DNA from: Flavobacteriaceae bacterium
GTDB lineage: Bacteria > Bacteroidota > Bacteroidia > Flavobacteriales > Flavobacteriaceae
Reading direction: 5' to 3'
Length of the DNA stretch: 45,967 bases
NCBI GenBank assembly: GCA_030726725.1
Contig: JANRDC010000005.1
Location: 1 to 45,967 of the forward strand
Positions within the stretch are counted from its first letter, which is position 1. Each line of letters starts with the position of its first letter. Below, in pieces: positions 9,340 to 20,196 of the stretch. Under the pieces are notes generated by a model. It was not told the DNA's origin, did not search any database, and worked only from the letters and a program-made list of their open reading frames with translations. Both the position numbers and the translations under genes were made by a program.

Positions 9340-10591
9340 TAGTTCTTTCAATATCAGCTGAAGACAACGCATCATTGAGAAAATAACTTTCAAATGCTGA
9401 GGGCGGGAGATAAATACCCCGGTCGAGCATACCGTGAAAATAAGCGTTAAATCGAGGGTTATTTCCTCGAGCAGCAGAGGTGAAATCCACCACTGGTTCT
9501 GGGGTAAAATGCAATGAAATCATAGAGCCCAATCGGTTGATCTGGTAGTCGATAGACGTTTTGTCCAACACAGAACTCATCCCGGATGCTAAATCAGCCG
9601 ATTTTTTTTCCAATCGATCGTAAACCCCTCGATCGCGATTCAAGGCCTGAAGCATGGCCAATCCAGCGCTCATCGCCAATGGATTACCGCTCAAAGTACC
9701 AGCCTGATACACGGGGCCTAAAGGCGCTAAATGCGCCATGATTTCCGCTCTAGCAGCGAAAGCACCTACAGGTAAACCACCTCCGATTACTTTGCCGAAA
9801 CACACAATATCTGCCTGAACACCCAATACCTCTTGAGCCCCACCTGCAGCTAGTCGGAATCCAGTCATCACCTCATCAAATACCAAAAGGACCTCATGCT
9901 GGGTACAAAGTTTTCTCAATCCATGAATAAAATCATGTTCAGGAAGGACACACCCCATATTACCTGCGACAGGCTCGATAATCACCGCAGCTACATGACC
10001 TTGATGCGCTTCCAGTAATTCGGCCACATAAGCTAAATTATTGTAGGGAGCCAACAGCGTATCCTTGGCGGTTCCTTGGGTAACCCCCGGACTGCTGGGA
10101 TGTCCAAAAGTAACAGCACCACTTCCCGCTTGAATCAGGAATGAATCTGAATGTCCGTGGTAGCAGCCAGAAAACTTGACAATCCGATCTTTGCCGGTAA
10201 ATCCGCGTGCCAGTCTAATGGCACTCATACAGGCTTCCGTACCTGAATTGACAAAACGGATCTGATCGATGTTGGGGACCATTTCTATGGCCAATTTGGC
10301 GAGTTCAGTCTCTATTTCCGTGGGGGTTCCAAACGAAGTGCCTTTTTGTGCCCGGTCCACGATCGCGTTGATCACCTCAGTATGAGCGTGCCCTAAGATC
10401 AATGGGCCCCAGGAGGAAATATAATCTATATAGGAATTCCCATCTACATCGTAAAGGTAAGCTCCTTGGGCACGGTCAATAAAAACCGGGGTCCCACCGA
10501 CCGATTTGAACGCTCGGACTGGAGAGTTTACACCCCCAGGAATAAATTTTTGCGCCTCTTGAAAAAGTGAACTGCTTCTTTGATATCTCAT
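9290..10591 (-). CDS. hemL: Glutamate-1-semialdehyde 2,1-aminomutase
   Basis: A PLP enzyme that converts glutamate-1-semialdehyde to 5-aminolevulinate, the C5-route precursor of all tetrapyrroles. The PLP lysine is K267 in [13 protein letters not shown], and DEVMTGFR (239-246) supplies the aspartate that contacts the pyridine nitrogen. The conserved RFVNSGTEA motif is at 112-120. The length of 433 residues is standard. The start codon overlaps the stop of the upstream glucosaminidase gene by 4 nt, indicating one transcript. Confidence 0.97.
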   Translation of the reverse strand: MRYQRSSSLFQEAQKFIPGGVNSPVRAFKSVGGTPVFIDRAQGAYLYDVDGNSYIDYISSWGPLILGHAHTEVINAIVDRAQKGTSFGTPTEIETELAKLAIEMVPNIDQIRFVNSGTEACMSAIRLARGFTGKDRIVKFSGCYHGHSDSFLIQAGSGAVTFGHPSSPGVTQGTAKDTLLAPYNNLAYVAELLEAHQGHVAAVIIEPVAGNMGCVLPEHDFIHGLRKLCTQHEVLLVFDEVMTGFRLAAGGAQEVLGVQADIVCFGKVIGGGLPVGAFAARAEIMAHLAPLGPVYQAGTLSGNPLAMSAGLAMLQALNRDRGVYDRLEKKSADLASGMSSVLDKTSIDYQINRLGSMISLHFTPEPVVDFTSAARGNNPRFNAYFHGMLDRGIYLPPSAFESYFLNDALSSADIERTISALDELVPVLESTNV

Positions 10592-11379
10592 TTCTTAGGT
10601 AAAATTAACACTTGTCCCACAGACAAATTGGTGGTAGTCAGTCCATTGAGCTGCATGAGCACTTCTACGGTAGTTGCGTATCGCTTGGATAGGGAATAAA
10701 GTGTTTCCCCTGGTTGAACTATGTGATTGGGCGGCAAGGTTCCTGAGGAAGCTGCAGATGATTTATCCTTTTTGGCAGGCGTGATTTTCTTACCTACTGA
10801 CTTTGCTTTTTGGGAAACGACCTCTTTAAAACCCAACCTTATTTTCTTGTCGTATTTGTGCAGGTCGTACTGTTCGATGTATTTGATCAATTTTTGGGGA
10901 TAGGCTGGATCCGTAGCATACCCTGCCTTTTTTAAGCCCTCCGCCCAAGCCTTATAATTCTTGGTGCTGTAATCAAACAAAAAGGCATAACGATCTCGTC
11001 CGGTCAAAAATTCTGAGTGATCCCTAAAGGACTGTTTGGGATTTTTGTATTTGCGGAAACATTCGCCTTTTTCATCGTCATCGTGGTACACTTTTTTTCC
11101 TTTCCAGGTATTGTGGCATTTGATCCCAAAATGATTGTTGGATTTTCTGGCCAGCTCACTTTTACCGGAACCACTCTCCAAAATTCCTTGCGCCAAAGTA
11201 ATACTGGCGGGGATTCCGTGCTTTTTCATCTCCTTTCGGGCGATTGGTGCATATTTCTGGACATAGGCCGCCACATCTGATTGGTTTGATGCAGAAGTAG
11301 CACTCGAGTTGTTTTTTAAAGCACCACAAGATGCTAGAGCTAATGCGCTTAGGGCCAATGCCCAACTTTTAAATTTCAT
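10588..11379 (-). CDS. Lipoprotein glucosaminidase with LysM domain
   Basis: A cell-wall hydrolase with a lipoprotein signal (lipobox LASC, cysteine 18). A glucosaminidase (GH73-like) domain follows, with [16 protein letters not shown] carrying the likely catalytic glutamate, plus the NNHFGIKC and [15 protein letters not shown] motifs. A lysine-rich linker leads to a C-terminal LysM domain ([19 protein letters not shown]) that binds peptidoglycan. The ATG at 11379 is chosen because it begins the signal peptide. It overlaps the upstream deaminase gene by 11 nt and hemL by 4 nt, forming a three-gene run. Confidence 0.92.
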   Translation of the reverse strand: MKFKSWALALSALALASCGALKNNSSATSASNQSDVAAYVQKYAPIARKEMKKHGIPASITLAQGILESGSGKSELARKSNNHFGIKCHNTWKGKKVYHDDDEKGECFRKYKNPKQSFRDHSEFLTGRDRYAFLFDYSTKNYKAWAEGLKKAGYATDPAYPQKLIKYIEQYDLHKYDKKIRLGFKEVVSQKAKSVGKKITPAKKDKSSAASSGTLPPNHIVQPGETLYSLSKRYATTVEVLMQLNGLTTTNLSVGQVLILPKK

Positions 11380-12322
11380 ACGTAAGGGTGGGTAATTTTT
11401 GTTGCACACATCGTTGATTGAAGCCCGCATTTCCCTGTAAACCCCCGGTGTGAATCACCAGAATTCGGTCTTTGGGTGAAAACCATCCCTTTCGAGCTAG
11501 ATCCTCGATACCGAAAAGCACTTTGCCCGTGTAAATGGGGTCTAGAGGCACCTGGGTCACTTGGTAAAATCGATTGATCCATTCGATGAGTTCTGGTTGA
11601 AACTTGGCATATCCGCCCCAGTGGTATTGATCGAACAACACGCCCTGGGTGGACGATCCAAAAATACGAACTTCCTCGGCTGAATTCATTCCTTTCAACG
11701 CCCAAAATCCCAAAATTTTTTGGTCGGTTGTATGCGAACCTTGGAGCAATCCTGAAAGTGTTCCCCCAGTGCCCACTGCTACCGCTATGTGTGAATATCG
11801 GGCTGATTCCGGCCCCAATATTTCAGCGCAACCCCGAACGGCCAGATCGTTATTACCTCCCTCAGGCAATACATAGCTTTTGCCCCATCTGTCTTGAAGT
11901 GCGGCAATCCATCCTGGATCCGACTTTAAATCGTACTCTTTGCGAGACACAAAAACCAATTGCATACCCAAAGAAGCGGCTTGCTGCAGGGTGGGGTTCA
12001 AGGGCTGGTCAGCTAACTCTTCACCTCGGATGACCCCAATGGTCTTCAAGCCAATTTTTGACCCTGCATGGGCCAAGGCATGTATGTGGTTTGAAAATGC
12101 GCCGCCAAAGGAAATAATTTGTCGGTGTCCGCTGGACACTGCCTCCTCTAGGTTGTACCGAAGCTTACGCCATTTGTTTCCAGAAAGTTCAGGAAAAACC
12201 AAGTCCTCCCTTTGTATATGAACCTCAAGACCCTTCGACTGCCAATGGACCGAACCATGACTGATATCTTGTATCGGACCCCGGTGATATGACTGGGGAC
12301 TATGTAGTAGCTCGAACGACAT
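11369..12322 (-). CDS. PLP-dependent ACC deaminase / D-cysteine desulfhydrase family protein
   Basis: A fold-type II PLP enzyme of 317 residues. The lysine for the Schiff base lies in LSGNKWRKLRYN, SFGGAFSNHIHA matches the substrate-carboxylate loop, and AVGTGGTLSGL is the phosphate-binding glycine loop. Members deaminate 1-aminocyclopropane-1-carboxylate or, more often in bacteria annotated this way, desulfhydrate D-cysteine. The deciding residues cannot be judged here with confidence. It is the first gene of a run with the glucosaminidase and hemL. Confidence 0.88.
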   Translation of the reverse strand: MSFELLHSPQSYHRGPIQDISHGSVHWQSKGLEVHIQREDLVFPELSGNKWRKLRYNLEEAVSSGHRQIISFGGAFSNHIHALAHAGSKIGLKTIGVIRGEELADQPLNPTLQQAASLGMQLVFVSRKEYDLKSDPGWIAALQDRWGKSYVLPEGGNNDLAVRGCAEILGPESARYSHIAVAVGTGGTLSGLLQGSHTTDQKILGFWALKGMNSAEEVRIFGSSTQGVLFDQYHWGGYAKFQPELIEWINRFYQVTQVPLDPIYTGKVLFGIEDLARKGWFSPKDRILVIHTGGLQGNAGFNQRCVQQKLPTLTYEI

Positions 12323-12359
12323 GCATGAAAGGTATGAAATGATTAGTTTTGCTCCCTAA

Positions 12360-12518
<159 letters not shown>

Positions 12519-15164
12519 TCAGCGAGCAGCGTTGAGCCAATCTGCAGCTGCAGACACTGCCTGAACAAGTCCATCGGGGTTTTTACCGCCCGCTGTGGCA
12601 AAAAATGGTTGCCCACCACCTGAGCCATCGATGTATTTGCCCAATTGCTTAACTGCCTCGCCAGCGTGAAGACCCCGATCAGCCACCAACTCTTTAGACA
12701 CGTAACAGCTGATCATCGCTTTATCGTCTTGAGCTGTTCCCAACACAAGCACTAAATTATCCATCTGCGCCCCAATCTGAAAACAAAGATCTTTGACCAA
12801 TCCAGGGGCTAAATCCACCTTTTGGGCGATCAGTTTTATTCCGTTGACTTCTTGGATGCTATCGATCAAGCCTTGCTTTAATCCCATGGCTTTTTCCTTC
12901 ATGATCGATTCGAGCTCTTTTTTAAGCAACTGATTTTGTTCCTGTAATTGCTTTACCTGAGCCAGTGGATCACCAGTGGCGTTCAGCACTTCTTTTACAG
13001 CGGTCAACTGCTTGTAATGATCCATGAAATATGCGCGTACGGCATCTCCCGTAATCGCTTCTATACGGCGAATACCCGCAGCGACTGCGGTTTCTGAGAT
13101 AATTTTAAAGTGCCAAATGTCTGACGTATTGGCCACGTGCGTACCCCCGCAAAGTTCAATAGACGAACCAAATCTAATCGTGCGCACTGCATCACCATAT
13201 TTCTCGCCAAACAGGGCCATGGCTCCTTGTTCCACCGCCTGATCCATGGGAACCATGCGCTGTTCCACCAAGGGGATCTGACTCTCGATCCGCGCATTGA
13301 CAAATTGCTCCACGGCTTCTAACTCCTCTTGGCTCAACTTGGCAAAATGCGAAAAGTCAAAACGCAAATACTTAGAGTGAACTGCCGATCCTTTTTGGGT
13401 GACATGGGTCCCCAACACACTGCGCAATGCCTGGTGCATCAAATGGGTCGCCGAGTGGTTTTGGCTTGTTCTGGATCGTTGAAGTCTGTCTACTACTGCC
13501 TTAAACTTACCTTCCAACTCCAGAGGAAGCTGTTTGGCAAAATGAACGATTTCTTGGTTTTCCCGTTTGGTATCAATGATATACGTAATGTTTCCGTTTG
13601 CGGCCTCTAAATATCCTTTATCTCCTACTTGTCCCCCACCCTCTGGGTAAAAAGGGGTTAGATTGAACACTAACTGATAGAGCACCCCTTCTTTTTGGGA
13701 AGTCATTTTGCGGTACTTCACCAAGCGAACATCTACCTCCAAGGTATCATATCCCACAAATTCTTGCTGGTCATCCTCGCGCAAGACCACCCAATCTTCT
13801 TTGTCGATTTGTGCAGCCTTTCTTGAACGCGCTTTTTGCGCTTCCATGGATTTGGCAAATCCCTCCTGATCCAACCCAAACCCTTTTTCAGACAGAATCA
13901 ATGCTGTCAGGTCAATGGGAAACCCAAAGGTGTCGTATAGTTCAAAGGCTTTATCTCCAGGGAGCACTTGGGTGCTTAATCCTGCCACCAATACATCCAG
14001 CAATTGCAAGCCTTGGTCCAATGTCTTCAAAAAGGACTGTTCTTCCTCACGCACCACGTTGGTGATCAACTGTTGTTGTTCTTTGAGCTCTGGGAAAGAA
14101 TCCCCCATTTGAGCAACTAGAATTTTCACCAAACGGAAGATTGTAGGTTCTTTAGCACCTAGGAAGGTAAATCCATAGCGTATGGCTCGGCGCAAAATTC
14201 TGCGGATCACGTAACCAGCTCCAGCATTGGAGGGTAACTGACCATCTGCAATGGAAAAGGACACGGCGCGAATATGGTCTGCGATCACCCTAATCGCAAT
14301 ATCTATCTCTTCGGACTTTCCGTATTTGACATCGGTAATGTTTTCTATCTCGCGAATCAAAGGCTTGAATACATCCGTGTCGTAATTGGACTGAACACCC
14401 TGCAACACCATACACAAGCGCTCAAAGCCCATGCCGGTATCCACGTGCTGAGCGGGCAATCGCTCCAGTTGTCCATCCGCTTTGCGGTTAAACTGCATAA
14501 ATACCAGGTTCCAGATCTCAATCACTTGAGGGTGGTCGTTGTTGACCAAGGAAGCACCTGGGATTTTTGCTTTTTCCGCTGCAGAACGAATATCCACGTG
14601 AATTTCAGAACAAGGGCCACAAGGTCCTTGATCGCCCATTTCCCAAAAGTTGTCTTTTTTATTGCCGTACAATATTTGTGACTCTGGCACTAGGTTGCGC
14701 CATAGAGCCAAGGCCTCTTCGTCCTTCTCTAATTGATCAGCATCATTGGATCCTTCAAAAACGGTGACATACATCCATGAAGGATCAATCCCATATACCT
14801 CCGTGAGCAGTTCCCAAGCCCACTCAATCGCTTCCTTTTTAAAATATCCATTTCCGCCCGCTTGGCTTTGACCAAAACTCCAGTTGCCCAACATCTCAAA
14901 CATGGTGTGGTGGTAGGTATCCTTACCCACCTCCTCCAAATCATTGTGCTTTCCGCTGACGCGCAAACACTTTTGAGTATCTGCCACCCGTTGATCAGCC
15001 GCTTTGGTGTTCCCCAAGAAATAGGCCTTAAATTGGTTCATACCTGCATTGGTAAACATCAAGGTGGGATCATCTTTGATCACCATAGGCGCTGAAGGGA
15101 CAATGCGGTGTTGTTTTTCTTTGAAAAACTGAAGGAATTTATGGCGAATGTCTTGAGATTTCAT
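12519..15164 (-). CDS. alaS: Alanyl-tRNA synthetase
   Basis: An 881-residue enzyme. The N-terminal class II catalytic domain begins with [17 protein letters not shown]. The editing domain carries both zinc motifs: HxxxH in HSATHLMHQ and the CGGTH motif. A C-terminal coiled-coil and DHHA1-like region ends in a [12 protein letters not shown] glycine-rich motif. The ATG at 15164 is chosen over an adjacent TTG. It is divergent from the M23 peptidase. A TAnnTTTG match directly abuts the ATG, which leaves the true promoter uncertain. Confidence 0.97.
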   Translation of the reverse strand: MKSQDIRHKFLQFFKEKQHRIVPSAPMVIKDDPTLMFTNAGMNQFKAYFLGNTKAADQRVADTQKCLRVSGKHNDLEEVGKDTYHHTMFEMLGNWSFGQSQAGGNGYFKKEAIEWAWELLTEVYGIDPSWMYVTVFEGSNDADQLEKDEEALALWRNLVPESQILYGNKKDNFWEMGDQGPCGPCSEIHVDIRSAAEKAKIPGASLVNNDHPQVIEIWNLVFMQFNRKADGQLERLPAQHVDTGMGFERLCMVLQGVQSNYDTDVFKPLIREIENITDVKYGKSEEIDIAIRVIADHIRAVSFSIADGQLPSNAGAGYVIRRILRRAIRYGFTFLGAKEPTIFRLVKILVAQMGDSFPELKEQQQLITNVVREEEQSFLKTLDQGLQLLDVLVAGLSTQVLPGDKAFELYDTFGFPIDLTALILSEKGFGLDQEGFAKSMEAQKARSRKAAQIDKEDWVVLREDDQQEFVGYDTLEVDVRLVKYRKMTSQKEGVLYQLVFNLTPFYPEGGGQVGDKGYLEAANGNITYIIDTKRENQEIVHFAKQLPLELEGKFKAVVDRLQRSRTSQNHSATHLMHQALRSVLGTHVTQKGSAVHSKYLRFDFSHFAKLSQEELEAVEQFVNARIESQIPLVEQRMVPMDQAVEQGAMALFGEKYGDAVRTIRFGSSIELCGGTHVANTSDIWHFKIISETAVAAGIRRIEAITGDAVRAYFMDHYKQLTAVKEVLNATGDPLAQVKQLQEQNQLLKKELESIMKEKAMGLKQGLIDSIQEVNGIKLIAQKVDLAPGLVKDLCFQIGAQMDNLVLVLGTAQDDKAMISCYVSKELVADRGLHAGEAVKQLGKYIDGSGGGQPFFATAGGKNPDGLVQAVSAAADWLNAAR

Positions 15165-15213
15165 CAAAGTTAAAGGATGGTTAAGGTGGGGTGCTGGGTG
15201 TCTAAAAAGGAAT

Positions 15214-15221
15214 TATCTTTG
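15214..15221 (+). promoter_or_regulatory. Putative -7 box for the M23 peptidase operon
   Basis: TATCTTTG on the plus strand matches TAnnTTTG in the 100-bp region between divergent alaS and the M23 gene. It leaves a leader of about 40 nt. Confidence 0.45.
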
Positions 15222-15264
15222 TAAGAATGGCATTTATGCGCAAAAATAGCACAAATTTAGTGAG

Positions 15265-16242
15265 ATGGCCCAAGTAAAATACTACTACGATCCCCGGACC
15301 CTTTCCTACAAGAAAATTCAGGTACGGGCGCTGGTGCGATACCGCAGGGTATTAACTTTTCTATTGGCCTCTGCGGTCTTTGGCTTGTTAGGTTTGGTGG
15401 TCTTGCTCAATACAACCATTGTAAATACCCCGAAGGAACTCGCTTTGCAACGGGAAGTAGAAAATTTCAAGGTTCAATACAGCCTGCTTCAAAAAAAGAT
15501 GGACCAAGCCCAAAAGGTGTTGGCCAATATCGAGGAGCGCGACAACACCCTGTACCGGGTCTATTTTGAAACCGCGCCCATATCAGAAGCTCAAAGAAAA
15601 GCTGGATTTGGCGGAATCAACCGTTACCAAATCTACGAAGGATATGAACACTCCGACCTCATTGCGGAGACAGCCAAAAAAATGGATATGCTCCAAAAGC
15701 AGTTGGTCGTTCAATCCAAATCACTAGACGAAATCACCGCACTAGCCACTGAAAAAGAATCACTGCTGGCTTCAATTCCTGCGATTCAACCCCTGTCCAA
15801 TGAGAAAATGACCCGAATTGCCTCGGGGTATGGTTACCGATCTGACCCATTTTCTAAAACCCGAAAAATGCATTGGGGTATGGACTTTACAGCGCCTAAA
15901 GGAACCCCGATATATGCGCCTGGAGACGGGAAAGTAGTCCGGGCGGACAATAGATCCTCAGGTTATGGCAACCACATACGCATCGCTCATGGTTTTGGCT
16001 ACGAGACCTTGTACGGACACTTGAGCAAATACAATGTTCGTGTGGGCCAGCGCATCAAGCGAGGCGATTTGATCGGCTATGTAGGCAGCACCGGTCGTTC
16101 AGAGGCACCTCACCTGCACTACGAAGTGTGGAAAGACAGAAAAAAAATCAACCCGATCAATTTTTACTACGGCAGCTTGAGTCCTGAGGAATTCCAAATC
16201 ATGTTACGCTATGCTAACCAAGAAAATCAATCCCTCGATTAA
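15265..16242 (+). CDS. Membrane-anchored M23-family metallopeptidase
   Basis: A 325-residue protein with a cytoplasmic basic start, one transmembrane segment (about residues 30-50), a coiled coil (about 60-105) and a C-terminal M23/LytM domain. Zinc ligands are visible in HWGMD (first histidine and aspartate) and HLHYEVW (the HxH pair), so an active peptidoglycan endopeptidase is expected. The linkage alaS - M23 - MerR looks familiar from Bacteroidetes genomes. The stop overlaps the next ATG by one base. Confidence 0.93.
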   Translation: MAQVKYYYDPRTLSYKKIQVRALVRYRRVLTFLLASAVFGLLGLVVLLNTTIVNTPKELALQREVENFKVQYSLLQKKMDQAQKVLANIEERDNTLYRVYFETAPISEAQRKAGFGGINRYQIYEGYEHSDLIAETAKKMDMLQKQLVVQSKSLDEITALATEKESLLASIPAIQPLSNEKMTRIASGYGYRSDPFSKTRKMHWGMDFTAPKGTPIYAPGDGKVVRADNRSSGYGNHIRIAHGFGYETLYGHLSKYNVRVGQRIKRGDLIGYVGSTGRSEAPHLHYEVWKDRKKINPINFYYGSLSPEEFQIMLRYANQENQSLD

Positions 16243-16568
16243 TGCAAAATTTGCCTGACAAACGATACTATTCCATCGGGGAGGTCGCAGAGGCCTTTTC
16301 GGTAAACACCTCACTGATCAGATTCTGGGAAACTCAATTCCCCCAACTCAGTCCGAAAAAAAATGCGCGCGGGGCCAGAAAATTCACCCCAGAAGACGTA
16401 GCCTTGCTCAAACAGATCCACCATCTGGTCAAGGAAAAAGGATTTACCCTGGAAGGCGCCAAAACTCAGCTAAAAAAAGAGAAGAAACACAGCATGAGCA
16501 ATGCTGAGCTTATCGAAAGACTAGAGGGCGTAAAAAAAGAATTGATCGCTATTCGGGATCAGCTCTAA
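16242..16568 (+). CDS. MerR-family transcriptional regulator
   Basis: A 108-residue protein. An N-terminal winged helix-turn-helix (YYSIGEVAEAFSVNTSLIRFWE) is followed by a short helical dimerisation region. There is no effector domain and no metal-binding cysteine, so the signal cannot be inferred. Translation is coupled to the M23 gene by a one-base overlap. This protein is unrelated in domain content to the B12-type MerR at 29 kb. Confidence 0.9.
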   Translation: MQNLPDKRYYSIGEVAEAFSVNTSLIRFWETQFPQLSPKKNARGARKFTPEDVALLKQIHHLVKEKGFTLEGAKTQLKKEKKHSMSNAELIERLEGVKKELIAIRDQL

Positions 16569-17876
16569 TTATTTTTTTCTGATAAAAATACTGATCGGCA
16601 CTCCGTTAAAATCAAAGTTTTCCCTGATTTTATTCTCCAAAAATCGTTTGTACGGATCCTTGACATACTGGGGTAGATTGCAGAAAAATACAAACTGAGG
16701 GTAAGGTGAGGGTATTTGGGTGCAAAACTTGATTTTGATGTATTTGCCTTTGTTGGCAGGTGGCGGATAGTTTTCAATCAGCGGAAGCATGACTTCGTTA
16801 AACTGATGTGTAGGCACGCGTTTTGAGCGGTTTTGATAAACCTGCACTGCAGTTTCAATAGCTTTAAATATACGCTGCTTGTTTTTTACCGAGACAAAAA
16901 CAATGGGCACATCCACAAATGGAGCAATGACCTCTTTGATTTTCTGAGTGTATTCTTTAGCGCTATTGGTGTCTTTCTCGTACAAGTCCCATTTATTCAC
17001 CAAAATGACGATCCCTTTGTTGTTGCGCTGGGCCAGCCAAAAAATATTTTGGTCCTGTCCGTCGAATCCACGTGTTGCGTCGAGCACCAAAAGACAAACG
17101 TCAGACTGTTCAATCGCGCGCACTGAGCGCATGACCGAATAAAACTCTAAATCTTCACGGACTTTGGCTTTGCGCCTGATCCCTGCAGTATCCACCAAGT
17201 TAAACTCAAACCCAAACTGGTTGTATTTGGTGTCGATGCTATCTCGGGTAGTACCCGCCACGTCAGTTACGATGTAGCGCTCCTCGCCGATCAAGGCGTT
17301 AATCAAGGATGATTTGCCCGCATTGGGTCTACCCACTACGGCAAATCGAGGCAGTTCAGCATCGTTGTCATCTTCAACCTGAGGAGGCAGTGCAGTAACT
17401 ACGGCATCCAGCAAATCACCAGTACCACTTCCTGTAATTCCAGAAATATTGAAGTATTGACCCAAACCTAGGTTGTAAAACTCGTAGGCATCGTCGATGC
17501 GGTTGTTGGCATCTACTTTGTTTACCGCCAATAAAACGGGTTTCTTTACTTTGCGCAAAAGGTGGGCAACATCCGCATCCATCCCCGTCACGCCGGTTTC
17601 AACATCGACCACAAAAATGATGACATCAGACTCATCAATGGCCAATTCTACCTGTTTGTCAATCTCCTTTTCAAAAATATCCTCGCTGCCCAAAACGTAT
17701 CCTCCGGTGTCAATCACTGAAAAAATGCGTCCGTTCCACTCGCTTTTACCGTAGTGCCTATCGCGTGTCACCCCGCTTACCGCATCGACAATGGCTTCAC
17801 GCCTTTGGATCAATCGGTTGAACAAGGTAGATTTGCCCACATTGGGACGGCCGACAATGGCTACAATAGCACTCAT
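16569..17876 (-). CDS. der: Ribosome-assembly GTPase Der (EngA)
   Basis: A double-GTPase of 435 residues required for 50S ribosome assembly. Two complete G-domains are visible, each with a P-loop (GRPNVGKST and GRPNAGKSS), DxxG and NKxD motifs (NKVD, NKWD). A C-terminal KH-like domain follows. The ATG at 17876 ([12 protein letters not shown]) is chosen over one six codons upstream because Der proteins begin directly at the first G1 region. era lies upstream on the same strand with a 61-nt gap. Confidence 0.97.
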   Translation of the reverse strand: MSAIVAIVGRPNVGKSTLFNRLIQRREAIVDAVSGVTRDRHYGKSEWNGRIFSVIDTGGYVLGSEDIFEKEIDKQVELAIDESDVIIFVVDVETGVTGMDADVAHLLRKVKKPVLLAVNKVDANNRIDDAYEFYNLGLGQYFNISGITGSGTGDLLDAVVTALPPQVEDDNDAELPRFAVVGRPNAGKSSLINALIGEERYIVTDVAGTTRDSIDTKYNQFGFEFNLVDTAGIRRKAKVREDLEFYSVMRSVRAIEQSDVCLLVLDATRGFDGQDQNIFWLAQRNNKGIVILVNKWDLYEKDTNSAKEYTQKIKEVIAPFVDVPIVFVSVKNKQRIFKAIETAVQVYQNRSKRVPTHQFNEVMLPLIENYPPPANKGKYIKIKFCTQIPSPYPQFVFFCNLPQYVKDPYKRFLENKIRENFDFNGVPISIFIRKK

Positions 17877-17937
17877 AGAGGAAATTTGGTGCAAAAATAG
17901 GATTTAAATTCCGTTCAAGCCCCATCAGCGTGGATCA

Positions 17938-18825
17938 TTACCCTTGATCGTAACCAAATCGCTTGAGCTGTCTTTGGTTAGAACGCCAATCAGGATTGAC
18001 TTTGACATAGAGCTCCAGGTGTACTTGCTTGCCAAAAAATCGCTCTAAATCTTTGCGGGCAGCGACACCTACGCGTTTTAAAGCAGCGCCTCTGTGTCCG
18101 ATAATAATTCCTTTTTGGGTTTCGCGTTCCACCATGACTACAGCGCGCATGCGGATGATTTTCTCATCTTCCACAAATTCCTCTGTATCGATTTCAACCG
18201 CATAGGGGATTTCTTTCTGGTAGAACTTCAATATTTTCTCGCGTATCGCTTCATTGACAAAAAAGCGCTCAGGCTTGTCGGTCAACTGGTCTTTCGGGTA
18301 GTAAGGCGGTGCTTCTGGCAACAATTCCAAAATCCGATCAAACACCTCTTTGACATTAAACACCGTAAGTGCAGAAATGGGATGAATCTCAGCTTTAGGC
18401 AATTGACCTTGCCAATAAGCCACCTGTTCCTCTAATTTTTCTTGATCTGCTTGATCTATTTTGTTGAGCAACAACAGCACCGGCACCTCACTGTGGGCGA
18501 TTTTGTTGAAATAGCCTTCGTCTTTAAGTGCTTTCTCTCCTATTTCAACCATATAGACCAATACATCCGCGTCTTCAAAAGCGGTGGATACAAATTGCAT
18601 CATCGCGTTTTGCAGCTGATAGGCCGGTTTGATGATCCCGGGGGTGTCCGATAAAATCATTTGAAAATCATCGCCGTTGACAATCCCCAAAATACGGTGT
18701 CTGGTGGTTTGGGCTTTGGACGTGATGATGGATAACTTCTCGCCTACCCAGGCATTCATCAACGTAGACTTTCCTACATTGGGGTTTCCAATAATGTTGA
18801 CAAATCCTGAACGGTGGGTACTCAT
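17938..18825 (-). CDS. era: GTPase Era
   Basis: A 295-residue protein involved in 16S rRNA processing and 30S maturation. The N-terminal G-domain has GNPNVGKST, DTPG and NKID. The C-terminal KH domain contains IIGHRGAALKRVG, which binds the 3' end of 16S rRNA. Its ATG overlaps the stop of the upstream AGCS gene by 4 nt (ATGA), so it is translationally coupled to it. Confidence 0.97.
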   Translation of the reverse strand: MSTHRSGFVNIIGNPNVGKSTLMNAWVGEKLSIITSKAQTTRHRILGIVNGDDFQMILSDTPGIIKPAYQLQNAMMQFVSTAFEDADVLVYMVEIGEKALKDEGYFNKIAHSEVPVLLLLNKIDQADQEKLEEQVAYWQGQLPKAEIHPISALTVFNVKEVFDRILELLPEAPPYYPKDQLTDKPERFFVNEAIREKILKFYQKEIPYAVEIDTEEFVEDEKIIRMRAVVMVERETQKGIIIGHRGAALKRVGVAARKDLERFFGKQVHLELYVKVNPDWRSNQRQLKRFGYDQG

Positions 18826-20174
18826 GGTCGTTTAAAGTATTCGCGAGCCGCAGCATTTACCCGAGGGGCCAGATACAACAAGGCGATCATATTAGGGATG
18901 CACATCAGCGCAAAGGATAAGTCAATGATATTGATCACTAAATCCACTGAGGCGACAGCCGCAAAGGTAATGCTAAATATATAGATGTAATTATAGCGGT
19001 AGCCCCATTTATAATCGGACAAAAAATCCAAGCACTTCGTCCCGTAATAGGCATAGGTAAACAGGGTAGAGAGACCAAAAGCCACCACAACCACCAAGAG
19101 CAACACAGCGCCATAGGGGCCGAAAAATGCCCGAAAAGCCTCCAAAGTCATCAAAATTCCGTTAGATCCACCGGAGACATAGACCCCGCTCACCAGAATC
19201 ACCAGCGCAGTCAGGGTACAAACCACAATGGTGTCGATAAACGGCCCCAGCATGGCCACGAGTCCTTCTTGGACTGCGTGGGAGGACTTTGATTGGCCGT
19301 GAAACATGGGGGCCAAGCCAACTCCGGATTCATTGGAAAAAATAGCCCTCCTGATCCCGACAATAATCAATCCCCACAATCCGCCTTGAACCATGGTATG
19401 TGTGTTAAATGCTTCCTGAAAAATCAAGGCAAATACCCCAGGAACTTCACTCCAAGACTGAATCAAGATCCAAACTACGGCTCCGAGGTACACCAAAACC
19501 ATAGGGGGAACCATCGAAGAGGCCACCCGAGCAATTTTCTTTAAGCCCCCAAAAATAACTGCCACAGTGAGCGCAGAGAGGGTTAACCCCAAAATCAATT
19601 TCCAAGTCCAAGGATCCGTAATGGACGTCCACTGATGGGGAGCAACTACATCGACTAGGGTTTGCACGAGCTGATTGGCCGTAAAGGCGGGCAAAACACC
19701 AAATAGACCGGCCACAGAAAAAAACACAGCCAGCCCTTTTGCTTTAGGACCTATCCCTTGCACCATATAGTGCATGGGGCCTCCTTGTACCATACCCTGA
19801 GGGTTGACACCGCGATACATCACCGCTAGGGTACATGAATAATACTTGATGGCCATACCGATCAAGGCCGTCATCCAAATCCAAAAAACAACGCCAGGAC
19901 CTCCGAGATAGATAGCGATGGCCACTCCCGCGATATTGCCCATGCCGACCGTAGCTGCCACGGCCGAAGAAAGCGCTTGAAAATGGCTGACTTCACCAGG
20001 AGCATCGGGATCATCATGCTTTCCAGCCGTGATTTCTATAGCGTGTTTAAAATATCTAAATGGGATCAGACGCGAATAAACCGTTAAAAAAAGGCCTCCG
20101 CCGACGACCAAAAAAAGCATGACCCACTCTGTGTAAGGCAGTACTGAGACTAAAAATTGATTGAAGTGCTCCAC
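18822..20174 (-). CDS. AGCS-family alanine/glycine:cation symporter
   Basis: An inner-membrane amino acid:Na+ symporter of about 450 residues with about ten hydrophobic segments. Family motifs include VGMGNIAGVAIAIYLGGPGVVFWIW (seen in two parts of the first half), SNESGVGLAPMFHG and TYAYYGTKCLDF. The frame is open up to a TTG at 20225, which would overlap the adaptor gene. I chose the in-frame GTG at 20174 because the protein then starts EHFNQFLVSVLPYTEW, as expected for the family; the start is uncertain. Confidence 0.9.
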   Translation of the reverse strand: MEHFNQFLVSVLPYTEWVMLFLVVGGGLFLTVYSRLIPFRYFKHAIEITAGKHDDPDAPGEVSHFQALSSAVAATVGMGNIAGVAIAIYLGGPGVVFWIWMTALIGMAIKYYSCTLAVMYRGVNPQGMVQGGPMHYMVQGIGPKAKGLAVFFSVAGLFGVLPAFTANQLVQTLVDVVAPHQWTSITDPWTWKLILGLTLSALTVAVIFGGLKKIARVASSMVPPMVLVYLGAVVWILIQSWSEVPGVFALIFQEAFNTHTMVQGGLWGLIIVGIRRAIFSNESGVGLAPMFHGQSKSSHAVQEGLVAMLGPFIDTIVVCTLTALVILVSGVYVSGGSNGILMTLEAFRAFFGPYGAVLLLVVVVAFGLSTLFTYAYYGTKCLDFLSDYKWGYRYNYIYIFSITFAAVASVDLVINIIDLSFALMCIPNMIALLYLAPRVNAAAREYFKRP

Positions 20175-20196
20175 CTCACGAATATAGAAAATAAAG

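Noticed and set aside
15165-15172. TAACTTTG on the minus strand directly abutting the alaS ATG, an exact -7 box match
   Set aside because: Initiation from it would fall inside the coding sequence, and the alaS N-terminus is well conserved, so the match is probably chance.
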